Assembly: GCA_033239125.1 (NCBI GenBank)
Contig: BSWB01000002.1
Coordinates: forward strand, 86,610,560 to 86,674,559
Direction: 5' to 3'
Source of the DNA: Fagopyrum homotropicum
Lineage: Eukaryota > Streptophyta > Magnoliopsida > Caryophyllales > Polygonaceae
Length of the DNA: 64,000 bases
How positions within the stretch are numbered: position 1 is the stretch's first letter; every line of letters begins with the position of its first letter. The notes under the pieces are model-generated. The model saw only the letters and a program-made list of their open reading frames with translations. It did no database searches and had not been told where the DNA came from. This document shows, piece by piece, positions 22,700 to 33,150 of the stretch. The translations under genes and the position numbers were made by a program.

Positions 22700-23340
22700 T
22701 GAAAACTCCACCTTGATTATAATGTTATACAGGTGTTGATGATAGAAGACTTAAACACAAATGAAGTAGTTTGATACACTAACTAATGAATTGATTATAT
22801 ATCGAGTTGCTTGGTTTGATATAGTGGTTCGGATTAAATGAAGTGCAGGTTTTGCAAGAGACTTTAAAAGACCTTGGAAGACCAGAGTTTAGAGGCCTTG
22901 AAATGAATTCCAAGGGAACGAAGAAGTCAAAGGCGCACGTTCGAAGATTTCAAAACACTAAGAAGATCTTCCACGAGAGATTTGCTCAAAAAAGAAGATA
23001 TGAATAAGTGAAGATCTCAACCGGCCATTAAAGAAGATCTTACAAAGATCCTCAACCGAAAAACACGAAGATTTTCTCCTCTGAAATTGAATATTGTTAC
23101 AACAAATATGAGAAGATCAAGGAGCGAGAATCAACGTGTCCTCATGAGATGAAGATCCACAACGTCTATCTCATCTCAACCAAGAAGCGATCTTCATGGA
23201 GAAGAAGAGTGATCTCCAAACGGTCATCTTTCCAATGGCTATAAGACCTCTCCATAAAAGGTTATAAATGAATATGGTGATTGAAGAAAAAGCACACAAG
23301 CTTACACGGAAACATCAATAGTCTTCAAGCGATCCAAAAA
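22700..23340 (+). repeat. First copia LTR, 3' part deleted
   Basis: Starts TGAAAACTCCACCTTG and matches the LTR at 30088 up to AAGCGATCC near 23335. There the sequence switches directly into gag (TTCACACAAGCTGACC), so about 500 bp of LTR plus the primer site and the gag start are deleted. It retains a segment with TTATAAATG (about 23260) that is missing from the second LTR. Confidence 0.7.
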
Positions 23341-26300
23341 CATCTTCACACAAGCTGACCTGGACAGTGTGTCAAAGAACTACAAATCAATGAACCTACT
23401 CTACTACGGATTCGATGCCAATTAATTCAACCGCATCTTATCATGCAAGACTGCAAAGGAAATATGGGACAAACTTGTTGTCACTGTAACGACCATTTTT
23501 TTTCATTACGCTTTGATAAGGTTAGAGAAGTTTAGAAAAGGAAATTTCATTTTAGTGAGACTAGGACATACCAGTTTATTTATGGAAGTCGTTTAATTAA
23601 GTACCTTGTCCTAAGTTTCGGGACGAAACTTATTTTAAGGGGGTACTGATGTAATATCCGGAATTTTTATTCCGTCTAATTCCACCGTTGACGGTTTCCC
23701 ATTCTATCTAGTATCTCTTCCTTCACAAATTTCATTATTTTATGTAGAAGTTAATTCACATAAAATGATAAAATTATATCAAACTCTAATCCTTAGAAAT
23801 ATCCATTATTTTATGTAGAATTTAATTCACATAAAATGATAAAATTATATCAAACTCTAATCCTTATAATTATCTATTATTTTATGTAGAATTTAATTCA
23901 CATAAAATGATAGATTTATATCAAACCCTAGTTATTATAATTCATTCTTATCGATGACAAGCTGTGACGAGGTCATGACTAAGCTGAGACGAGATCATGA
24001 CAAGCTGTGACGCGTTCAGGACTAAGCTGAGACGAGGCCATGACAAAGCCCGACAAATCTGTGACAAACTCATTCATGGGCCTGACAAGGCCATGACGAG
24101 TTTTGACAAGCAATTTAGCCCATCTTTCTCGCATGTTTCAGCCACTATTCTTACCTTAATTTCAGCCCAGCTTGACTTCGAGCCCAGCCTACAACAGTCC
24201 AGGAGAGGCTGGTTACGAGCCCATTAACAGCCCCCTCCAGCCAGCTCGTTTGCTTGCCTTGCCCCAGCCCACACCGAATTTATGCTGCCCAGTAATCACA
24301 CCTTCAGCAGCCCATACACTCAGCTACCTAATGAAACTTACAGCAGCCCAGAACTCCATCAGCCTGCTCCTTACTTCGCAGCCCAGGAAGCACAACGTTA
24401 CCCTATCTTCCACGTTTTAATTGCCAGCTCTTCCCCTTCCTTATATCACGTAACAGCAGCATAAATGAGGCAAATTAACATCTGAAACAGCCCCTATTTT
24501 TTCACGCCAGAAGGGACGATAGTTGCAACGCCATTGTCCCATTTCCATGCTCCACATTCAGGCTGCATCTAGCTGGCTTCTGCACACATTCAGCAACATT
24601 CCAACCACAAGAAATTGCAAGGAAAGGAGCCAGCAGAGGAGAGAACTTACAACAGCTAGTCGTCTATCTCTTTTGGGGTTGCTCGTTGCAAAGCCTCGCC
24701 AGAAGCCGGAGTAGTGTAAGTGAATTTCATTCAACCCTTGCTACACTACACTTCAGTCCACCTTTTCCTTGCCTAACGTGTACCCGTTTCGTCTGTTAAA
24801 GCTACTCAGAACAACCGTAGGAGAGGTGTACAAATTCTTGCGTTTTCTAGAATTTTCGGAAGTGTGGAGCAGTCAACTTCGGGTCCATTTTTGGGTATGC
24901 TAGACTCTTCCTTTCTGGTTGATTTTCGGATATGTTTTAGTCGATAGTGTATAGTATAACATACTAAAATTTGGGAAGAATCGGAGTTACGGTTTGAGAG
25001 TTATTGTGTTTTGTATATATGTGCTGAGTGTTGGGGAAAACAGCAAGTGATGCTGTTTTGTGAGATGGTTTTGAATAAGCTCTTGATCTCCGTTGGGCTT
25101 GAATTTTGGATATGATATAGTTGACATATTTTTGTAGAACATATTAAAATTTGAGAGGCATCCAGCGAGTGGTTTGGGATTTATGATTTTTCCAAAATTG
25201 AGTCGTAAGCAGTTTTTCTGTTGTGCTGAAATTCGGTTTTGTGAGATAGTTTTAAATAGGATTTTGATCTCCTTTGCGTCTGAATTTTGGATATATTATA
25301 GATAAGATTTTATAGTAGAACATATAAAAATTTGGGATAAATTCAGCGAGTAGTTTAGGAGTTATGATTTTTCAAAGTCAAGACAGTGTGCTGTTTGTTA
25401 AGTGTTGTATCCAACTTTAGAAATTTTTGTAGAAGCGATGTTTTAACAGTTTTAAGAAATTCTTTCTCCTACGAGTAGATGGGATATCATAGATGAGCTA
25501 GGGAATTATTTCGGAATTTTTATAAGATTATTCGAATTTTATATTTGAAGCTGTAGTTGGACTTCAGTGACTTTTCGGGAAATAGAAAATGGGTAGTTTT
25601 TCTAGTTGTTACCTAAAATCATCCTAGGGAGTAGAATAGGGATAGTTAGCCTCAAATTATAATTTAAGTACATATTACGAGCTTTTGGAAATTTCGGGAC
25701 CAAGGGTAAAATAGTCATTTTACCATAAATTGGTACTGTATTAAATTCTGTTCTAATAGAACCTACTACCTTAGAAGTCTTAGACTTCTAATTACCAAGA
25801 AAGTGTGTTGACACACTTGCTTCTTTTGACAGCCAACCGAGTTATACAGTTACAGATTGAGTTGTGATTAAGAGAGTCGAGATCTGATTCAGGTAAGTCC
25901 ACGGACTTACTTAGCTGGCTTCTTGTATGAGTGTAATGTGTATGAGTGGTGTTTGTTAGTTATGATAAACAACGAAACCGGATTAGGCCGACTTTATTAT
26001 TTACGTAATTGACCCAAGTGTATGATAACGGGTCGTGACATCATCTGCCTAGCTCTTGCGAGAGTCTAGGAGGTTCCCTGCGACCAGCCCAGTCCGGTAG
26101 ACGGTCAAATGCATTAGTACCATTCCGCGTTGGTAAACGGGGACAGGGGCGAGGTTTGGGAATCCCTCGTGTCACAAAATAAGTATCATTAGTAATAACC
26201 TATTACCTAATTAAAGATAATAAAAGGATTGAGTGTTGCATGTTGATTGTGTATGTTGTGTGTTTGTGCTTTTACCTTTATACTTATGCATAGAATGTTA

Positions 26301-27317
26301 GCTAACGGTTTTATACCGCTTGTAGATGTCTTGCAGGTTAAAACAGTTGTAGAGAGATCCGTTGGGAATGGTCAGCCGGGTCCACGTACTCATTTAGTTG
26401 GGGATGGGAATGTCTTATGTTCTTCATATATGTCGTTTTGGTACCTTTGCTTTGTAAGGCTGATACATATTCTTCATGTATATATTGTTTAAAGTTTTCA
26501 AATGTTTTAAATACTTTTGTGCCTTGTTGTAAGATCCAAGTTAAAATGTTGTCAAACTAAGGTCGGGACCCATTGTGAGGTCCTAACCAGTAGCTCCCCG
26601 AGTTCTCAGAATTTGGGGTGTTACAGTCACTTACGAAGGAAAAGTCAAGTCAAGGAAACAAAGATTAGCGTCTTTCTCAGACAATACGAGCTATTCAAGA
26701 TGAATCCAAATGAAACAACCAAGGAAATGTTCACAAGATTCACTGAGATCGTGAACAACTTGGACTCACTAGGAAAGATCTTCACAAATGAAGAAAAAGT
26801 TAGGAAGGTTCTAAGGAGCTTACCTAAAGCTAAGTGGGGACCAAAGATGACTGCCATCGAAGAAGCTCAGAATCTCTCAACTCTTCCTCTTGATGACTTC
26901 CTTGGAAAACTCATCACACATGAAATGGTTCTTGGTGAAGAAGATGGAGAGCTCCCATCCAACTCCAAGAATTTGGCATTAAAATCAAGAAAGGATGAAT
27001 TACCATCAGACGAGGAAGATAATGATGATAATGATGAAGAAGATGCAATTTCCATGATCTCTAAGGGTCTCGCGAGATTTCTCAAGTTAAAGAAACAATC
27101 TGCAAACAATAGAGAATATCCACGAACATCAAAACCCCGAGGAAATTTTTCTAACTCTAACAAGAAAACTAGAGTGCTGACTTGTTTTGAATGTGGTGAA
27201 ACAGATCATCTTGTGAAGGATTCTCCACAAAAGAAGAGTACCAACTTGAAGAAAAATGATCGAAAGAAGAAAGCGATGGTAGCTTCATGGAGTGATTCAG
27301 AATCATCAAATGAATGA
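23341..27317 (+). pseudogene. Copia gag (UBN2-type capsid), split by a solo LTR
   Basis: The left piece (23345-23484) reads FTQADLDSVSKNYKSMNLLY...TAKEIWDKLVVT with one TAA stop. The right piece resumes at 26626 (VTYEGKSQVKETKI) and stays open to 27317. It contains MFTRFTEIVNNLDSLGK and RSLPKAKWGPKMTAIEEA, which are capsid hallmarks of copia gag. A CCHC knuckle follows, CFECGETDHLVKDSP, in which the last Cys is Ser. The sequence ends in a charged WSDSESSNE segment. The solo LTR at 23485-26625 splits the gene exactly at its GTCAC duplication. Confidence 0.8.
23485..26625 (+). mobile_element. Solo LTR of the Tekay-like family, long form, target duplication GTCAC
   Basis: 3141 bp, flanked by GTCAC at 23480-23484 and 26626-26630. 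It begins TGTAACGACC, 165 bp upstream of the TGTAATATCC (23650) that starts the LTRs of the complete element at 7516. It ends ATTTGGGGTGTTACA. The body is clearly related but diverged from the 7516 LTR, with the 71-bp units, the GTCGTGAC block and the TAGCTAACGG hairpin conserved. Between 24900 and 25400 it has three similar segments (each with 'TTTTGGATAT...TAGAACATA') not seen in the shorter LTR. Confidence 0.92.
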
Positions 27318-27341
27318 GAAGACGAAAAAGAACAAGCAAAC

Positions 27342-28013
27342 TTGTGTCTCATGGCCGATCATGAAGAAGACTCAAATTTATGTGTTGACAATGTGGTAAG
27401 TACAATTATGTCTCAACCTGAATCTGACCTGAAACAATTCCTGAAAGATATTATCATATGTGACAAGGAACATAGAACAAGGATAAATTCTTTAAAAGAA
27501 AAGCTACTTGAACAAGAAAACCAAGTAAGTAAGATGTCTTTAGATATTGAAAATTTTAACACAGAAAAAGTGGACCTTGATGACAATATCAAGGCCTTGG
27601 AATCGGAATGTGCAATTCTCAAGGACAACCTCTCCTCTCTTCATCGAAACTATATCGATTTAGAGAAAGAGAAAGTTGATCTAACTTTGATGTGTCAAGA
27701 CCATAAGGATGCACTTGTTAAGTTTACTCATTCAAAAGCTAATCTTGAGAGAATGATGAGTGAACAACAGTCATCCCTTAACAAAAATGGTATAGGTTAT
27801 CATAGGAGCTTTCCTAGAACACCTACTACCACTTTTGTCAAAGCCAAAAGAAGTATTCATATGCCTACTTGTTTTTACTATTGTAAAAAGGGTCATGTTA
27901 AATCTACATGTCCATATAGAAGAAATGATCCTTATATTATTAGAAATACCTATCATTTATGTTTAAGGAAACAGGTTAAACAAATCTGGAAGGTACTAGA
28001 CCACCAAACATGA
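27342..28013 (+). pseudogene. Copia gag C-terminal extension with coiled coil and zinc knuckle
   Basis: Separated from the capsid piece by a TGA and 24 bases in the same region; in relatives the protein is continuous (..CLMADHEE..). Residues ~35-150 form a long charged heptad-like segment (KEKLLEQENQVSKMSLDIE, then ALESECAILKDNLSSL), a probable coiled coil. It ends with a Cys-rich motif CFYYCKKGHVKSTCP, which is a knuckle with abnormal Cys spacing. The following frame leads into protease. Such coiled-coil gag extensions are known in plant SIRE/Tork-type copia; the role is presumed to be particle assembly. Confidence 0.65.
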
Positions 28014-28089
28014 TCGAACCTGAATATGGACCAAAATATGCCATTTGGAAGACCCGGAAAGGTTGATGTTTGCTGTTTTGCAGGATATC

Positions 28090-28500
28090 ACCAAGGTAAA
28101 GGAGCATAAATGAATATTAGATAGTGGTTGCTCAAGACACATGAGTGGAAAAAACTCTTTATTCTTGGATTTAAAGAAGCAATCATTTGGAACCATTACT
28201 CTTGGTGATAAAGGAAAGTGTGACATTATTGGCATTGGTAAAATATGTTATAATTCATCTAACTTCATTGATGATGTATATTTGGTTGACGGTTTAAAGT
28301 ATAATCTGCTTAGCATCTCTCAAATATGCGATAAGGCAACAAAGTTTTGTTTGATTCAGATAATGTGAAGTTCAAGACAAAAAAACGGGTGAAGTTGTGC
28401 TTACTGCTCCTAGATGTAACAATGTTTATTCTATGAGGACTAACCAAGTTTCAGGAACTAAGATAAAATGTCTAAAGGCCTTGACTGATGATCCAAAGCT
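28090..28500 (+). pseudogene. Copia aspartic protease
   Basis: ILDSGCSRHMSGK carries the D-S-G catalytic triplet right after a TGA at 28111-28113 that stands for an expected Trp. It is followed by VYLVDGLKYNLLSISQIC, the usual copia protease end. The frame breaks near 28365 and further stops precede the integrase. It would cleave Gag-Pol in an active element. Confidence 0.7.
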
Positions 28501-29516
28501 TTGACATAGAAGACTTGGTCACGTAAGCATGCACACAATGGAGAAGCTACTTACAAAAGATTTGGTACGAGGTTTGCCAAACCTAAACTTCAAGGTAGAT
28601 GAACTATGTAAGGTTTGTACACAAGGTAAACAAACAAGAGGTTCATTCAAACCTAAGAAAGTTGTAAGTTCTTCTCGACCCATTGAACTCTTACATATGG
28701 ATCTTTGTGGACCTATGCGTGTCAAATCTCCCAGAGGCAAGCAATATATCCTTGTTATTGTGGATGATTTCTCTCGTTTCACATGGATTTCTTTCCTACG
28801 AGAAAAATCTGAAGCACTATTTGAGTTTTCAAAATTATGTAATGAGTTACAAACTTTGAAAAACCTACCAATCGTTTCTATAAGAAGTGATCACGGTAGA
28901 GAGTTTGATCAACTAAAGTTTGATTTGTTTTGTGCAAAATATGGTATTTCACATAACTTTTTAGCTCCTAGAACTCCTCAACAAAATGGAATTGTGGAAC
29001 GTAAGAACCGCACTCTTGAGGATATGTCTAGGACGATGCTTTTAGAAAATAGTTTGCCAAAAAGTTTTTGGGCTGAAGTAGTAAACACTATAAATTATAT
29101 TGTGAATAGATGTTTAATTCGCCCTATTTTGAAAAAGCCTCCTTATGAACTCTTTAAAAGAAGAAAACCAAATATTTCATATTTCAAATCTTTTGGATGT
29201 ACTTGTTTTGTTCATAACAATGGCAAAGACAACCTTTAAGAAATTTGATGCACGTAGTGATGAAGCATTATTCATTGGATATGGTTCAAATAGAAAAGCC
29301 TATCTTGTCTATAACAAACGTACCAAAATTGTTGAGAAAAGTATCCATGTTATTTTTGATGAAAGCAGTGATGGTACTTTGAGTGAGTGTTTTGCAGATC
29401 TAAATCTGAATCGACGAGAAGATCACAATTCGGATGAAGATGAAGATCTTAAAGATCAAGAAAAGAATATGCAAGAAAAGATTCAAGATACCGAAGAAAA
29501 CCCTCAAAGCTTTTAA
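28501..29516 (+). pseudogene. Copia integrase
   Basis: Starts HRRLGHVSMHTMEKL, with the zinc pair continuing in CKVCTQGKQTRGSF. The core has Asp in LVIVDDFSRFTW, Asp in IRSDHGREF and Glu in NGIVERKNRTLEDM, so the D-D-E triad is present. The ORF at 28529 ends at 29239 by a frameshift; the C-terminal part continues in another frame (29145-29516) with ALFIGYGSNRKAYLVYN. Acidic linker residues end it at a TAA. Confidence 0.8.
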
Positions 29517-30087
29517 TCACACCTTCAAGACCTTGAAACAGAAAACTGCGCTGTCAAAACTCCGGTTCAAGGGCTTGAAACTCAACTTCAAGGCCTTGAG
29601 ATGGGATCCAAGGGCAATATATCAACGGTACCTGAATCTAGTCAAGCATATGAGGCTCAACCTTCAGGATTTGCTACATCTTACGAACAAAGAAAATTTC
29701 AACACTCTTCATATCATCCATAAGAGAATGTAATCTCAGATCCAAACGTTGGAGTTCAAACTCGATCTAAAGTGAATAATCTATGAGCTTTCTCAACGTT
29801 CGTGTCTCTTATCGAGCCAAAGAATTATGTTTAAGCTCTTCAAGAACCCGATTGGACATTGCCATGCAAAACGAACTAAATGAGTTTGAGAGAAACAAGG
29901 TTTGGACTCTTACTTCAAGACCAAAGCATCAATCTATATAAAGTTATACAAGACCAAAGCATCAATCTATATAAATTTCAACATTCTGCATTTTGCATTT
30001 TAGGTTTTGATAGTCATATATATGCATCGCTAACCTTACAAATGCATGTACGAAAACATTTTTGTTGTCTTCCATCAAGGGGGAGAT
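29517..30087 (+). pseudogene. Remnant of copia RT start and 3' tail
   Basis: The frame shows VQTRSKVNNL and, after stops, SLIEPKNYV and LNEFERNKVW-like sequence (29800-29910), the conserved lead-in to copia RT. It then ends: a duplicated GACCAAAGCATCAATCTATA pair (29922-29975) is followed directly by the element's 3' UTR. The catalytic RT and all RNase H are missing. GGGGGAGAT (30079-30087) is the tract before the LTR. Confidence 0.7.
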
Positions 30088-31250
30088 TGAAAACTTCACC
30101 TTGATTATAAAGTTATACAAGTGTTGATGATGGAATACTTAAACACAAATGAAGTAGTTTGATACACTAACTAATGAATTGATTATATATTGAGTTGCTT
30201 GGTTTGGTATAGTGGTTTAGATTAAATGAAGTGTAAGTTTTGCAAGAGACTTTAAAAGACCTTGGAAGACCGGAGTATAGAAGCCTTGAAATTAATTCCA
30301 AGGGAACGAAGAAGTCAAAGGCGCACGTTCAAAGACTTCAAAACACTAAGAAGATCTTCCACGAGAGATTTGCTCAAACAAGACGATATGATCTAGTGAA
30401 GATCTCAACCGGCCATTAAAGAAAATCTTACAAAGATCCTCAACCGAAAAACACGAAGATTTTCTCTTCTGAAATTGAATATTGTTACAACAAATATGAG
30501 AAGATCAAGGAGAAAGAATCAACGTGTTCTCAGGAGATGAAGATCTACAACGTCTATCTCATCTCAACCAAGAAGCGATTTTCATGGAGAAGAAGAGTGA
30601 TCTCCAAACAGTCATCTTTCCAACGGCTAGAAGACCTCTCCAAGCGATCCAAAACTCGAGAGAGATAAAACTCTAGAGCCCTATCCCCTAGAGAGAGATA
30701 AAACTCGAGAGCCCTATCCCCTAGAGAGAGATAAAACTCGAGAGCTCTATTGGCATATCTAAAGAGTGTTATACACGAGTGTGTGTTACTCTGCGAAGCA
30801 ACTAGGCTATTATAGCAAGGTGAAGAGTTGGAGCTAGATCGTAGCATTGGCTACAGTGAGAGAAGAAGGGGATTTCCTCTAGTTTGTATCTAGGACTCTT
30901 TGAAGCTGATAATAGATAGTTAGATCCTAAGGATATATACCCAAGGACGGAGAGTAGGATATTTAGAGCCGAACTTCGTAAACATATCCTTGTGTCGATC
31001 TTTTACAGTCCGCACTATATCTTGTTTTATTGTGACTAACTTTTTTTGCAGGAGTACAAAGTCAAGGCCCTTGAAAGTTGTTTCAAAGCCCTTGAAATAA
31101 AAGTTTCACAATGAACTTAGATCGACATTAAGGCCCTTGAAATTGGTTTCAAGGCCTTGAGATTGGTTTTGCAAAAAGTTCTCATACTCTATTCAACCCC
31201 CTCCCCCCTAGAGTATCTTTTATCCTTTTTATTCACCTATCGGTTCTTAA
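30088..31250 (+). repeat. Second copia LTR (right border approximate)
   Basis: Begins TGAAAACTTCACCTTG, matching 22700. It lacks a ~70-bp segment present in the other copy (around 30645) but retains the downstream part missing there. It ends in the CTATTCAACCCCCT zone typical of copia LTR 3' ends; the exact last base cannot be fixed because the partner end is deleted. Confidence 0.65.
30656..30752 (+). repeat. 33-bp tandem repeats in copia LTR
   Basis: About three units of GAGAGATAAAACTCGAGAGC plus CCTATCCCCTAGA. The unit is a multiple of three, so antisense frames stay open by chance. Confidence 0.8.
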
Positions 31251-31253
31251 AAA

Positions 31254-31349
31254 ACATTGGCTACATTATAAGCATCATTGGTCATATGAAAAGCAATGAA
31301 GTGAGCCATCTTAGAGAATCTATCAACCACAACAAAAACAGAGTTCCTT
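31254..31349 (-). pseudogene. Gypsy integrase fragment, reverse strand (other side of copia)
   Basis: Minus-strand translation NSVFVVVDRFSKMAHFIAF then NDAYNVANV is the integrase core around the first catalytic Asp. Together with 22215-22334 it brackets the copia locus, in the right order for one interrupted gene. Confidence 0.75.
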
Positions 31350-32140
31350 TGATAGCATATTTTCATGTTATATTTTTAGATGTGTTTTTGTGTGATTTTA
31401 CCTTTGTTTGACAATGTTTTGGCGTTATATCTTAGTTAGAACTTAAAATGCCAAATTAATTTCTACTCCCCATGTTTTGTGTCTTTATAGGTACTTTTGC
31501 CTTAAAAGGAGCTCTAGCCACTCAACCATTCCAAGCATCAAACCTCAACCCATCATTAACCTTATGAAGCAAAGGAAGTAAGAAAAGCAAGCAAGGATGC
31601 GTAGATGAGGCCGATAGATCTAGAGAAACCCCAAGGTTGGACATCGAGTGAAGTCAAACTCGAGCTAAAAGGAAGGATTTTCTTTAGCAAATAAGTTGAG
31701 GAGAGAAAAGTGTTAACCTAGCTCGATTGAACCCAAAACTTGAAAAAAGAAGCCAAAAAAACTCGAACAAGGAAGACACTTAACTCGAGCAAAGAAGACT
31801 CATTTGTAGGATTCAACATTGCTTGAATGGAGCCTCAAGTGACACTTCAATAGAGAAAATAGTACTTCACTCGAGAAAAAAAGACCAAAGACCACCTTTG
31901 TTAATGTCTCTCGAGTTTACCTCATCACCCAACCAAAGAAAACAAAACTCGAGAGACGAAGACGAAGACGAAGCCCTCGATCAAAGACGACATGAGTAGA
32001 TCGGTGGAGAAACTCGATGCACGGGAGAAGAAAACTCAGCCGAGGAGTAAATTTCACTCGAGGTAGCGTTGTCCGAGTTTCTACATCAGATCATTTTAAG
32101 ATCTTCATCCTAACAAACTTTGTAACTTGCTCAACTTGCA
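31350..32140 (+). repeat. Possible truncated Athila-like LTR
   Basis: Starts TGATAGCATATTTTCATG right after the integrase fragment, resembling the TGATAACATG start of the Athila LTR at 7274. It contains many CTCGAG/CTCGAT motifs (31640-32070). No matching end or target duplication was found, and no ORF is supported. The right limit is a guess. Confidence 0.35.
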
Positions 32141-32164
32141 TCCAAAGGGGACCACAACTTTAGA

Positions 32165-32397
32165 TGATTATATAAGCATATTAAGGGAAATACATGGAAT
32201 TCTTAGAAGAGAATCTCTATATGCTAATATTATGTGAGTTTAGTACTAATCAAGTTATTTTCCTTGGTTTTGTAGGATGACGAGAAGATTAAGGGAATCC
32301 AAGAGTGGCAGCTATCACATTTATCTCTACTACCACTTCCAAATTTCACTAAACCATTTGACGTTGAGGGTGATGCGTTAGTAATTGGCTTAGGAGG
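32165..32397 (+). pseudogene. Element X: gypsy RT fragment, forward strand
   Basis: The translation ILREIHGILRRESLYANIM, then IFLGFV-like sequence, DEEKIKGIQEW, and PNFTKPFDVE followed by VIGLGG spans the end of RT and start of RNase H of a CRM-like element, with internal deletions. It stops exactly where element A begins (GGAGG duplication) and resumes at 47547 with GGVLMQ. Confidence 0.75.
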
Positions 32398-33150
32398 TGA
32401 TATGGGGATTAGCCCGTTTAACGATCTAGACGAACAACCTGGAAACAATGGAATGAAACTTAGATATGGAGGAATGATAAGCACGAAAATATAAAGCTAA
32501 ATGGTTAAGAAGAACCGAATAGAACTATGGAAGAACCCTTGAACAATGAATTCAAGAACCAATCCAAAAGACTAATCAACCCTGCTTCTACAACTTGACA
32601 CAATCAATATGGAGATTGAAAGCACCAAGAGGATGCTTATAAACAACTTGCAACACTAATCCCTAAGGAGATTAACTCAGACAAGAAGAGTTAAGCCAAA
32701 ATCACAATCACAAAGCTCTCCAACAGGCTGGAAATCGCCAATCTGCAACAGCAGCACAAAAACTGTGTTTAACGTGTATTTTCTGGATTCCTTTGACCTA
32801 GCATGCCTAATAAATTATATATAGTGTTTAATATGTTAATGAAGTGAAATAATTAACTAAAGGCCCATTAAGACATAAGTTTGGGCTTTTATTCTAAAAA
32901 GACTTAAAAACACTTAAAACAACCAAATAAGCTTATTCAGCCAATTTGGAACATTTCAGCCTTATGTAGAACCCTTAGGCATGCAGCTTGTTCCTTGGTG
33001 GACTATGATCATCATCAAGGCTCGTTGGCTCATGGAATGTGAGTTAGGTGGTTCATGGTTCATGGTTAGAAGCAATGCATCCATCTCAGCTTGTAGTTTA
33101 GCTTGAGCCCTTGTTAAGGGACCTTGACTTAGCTTGGATGATCCTTCATC
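32398..33150 (-). repeat. 3' LTR of element A, with coding overlap
   Basis: About 753 bp. The polyprotein ORF ends at 32962, so its last ~63 codons lie in the LTR. The minus-strand tract CAAGAAGGGGAGAAA (33151-33165) precedes it and is itself coding. Near-identical to 46793-47546 with few differences. Confidence 0.85.

Larger units (their letters stand above)
22335..31250 (+). mobile_element. Rearranged Ty1/copia locus, partial tandem, RT deleted
   Basis: Order: copia 3' tail (22335-22699), LTR cut short (22700-~23340), gag interrupted by a solo LTR, protease, integrase, a stub of RT, 3' tail, then LTR (30088-~31250). The integrase precedes the RT stub, which defines copia rather than gypsy. 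The two-part gag with a coiled coil and two zinc knuckles resembles the SIRE/Tork side of plant copia; lineage is not certain. Because a 3' tail also precedes the first LTR, the locus is a remnant of two tandem copies or of a recombined circle. No target duplication is visible since the left edge is not an LTR. Confidence 0.75.

Noticed and set aside
30554..30847. Reverse ORF with RALEFYLSLGD repeats
   Set aside because: It is the 33-bp tandem repeat of the copia LTR read backwards.
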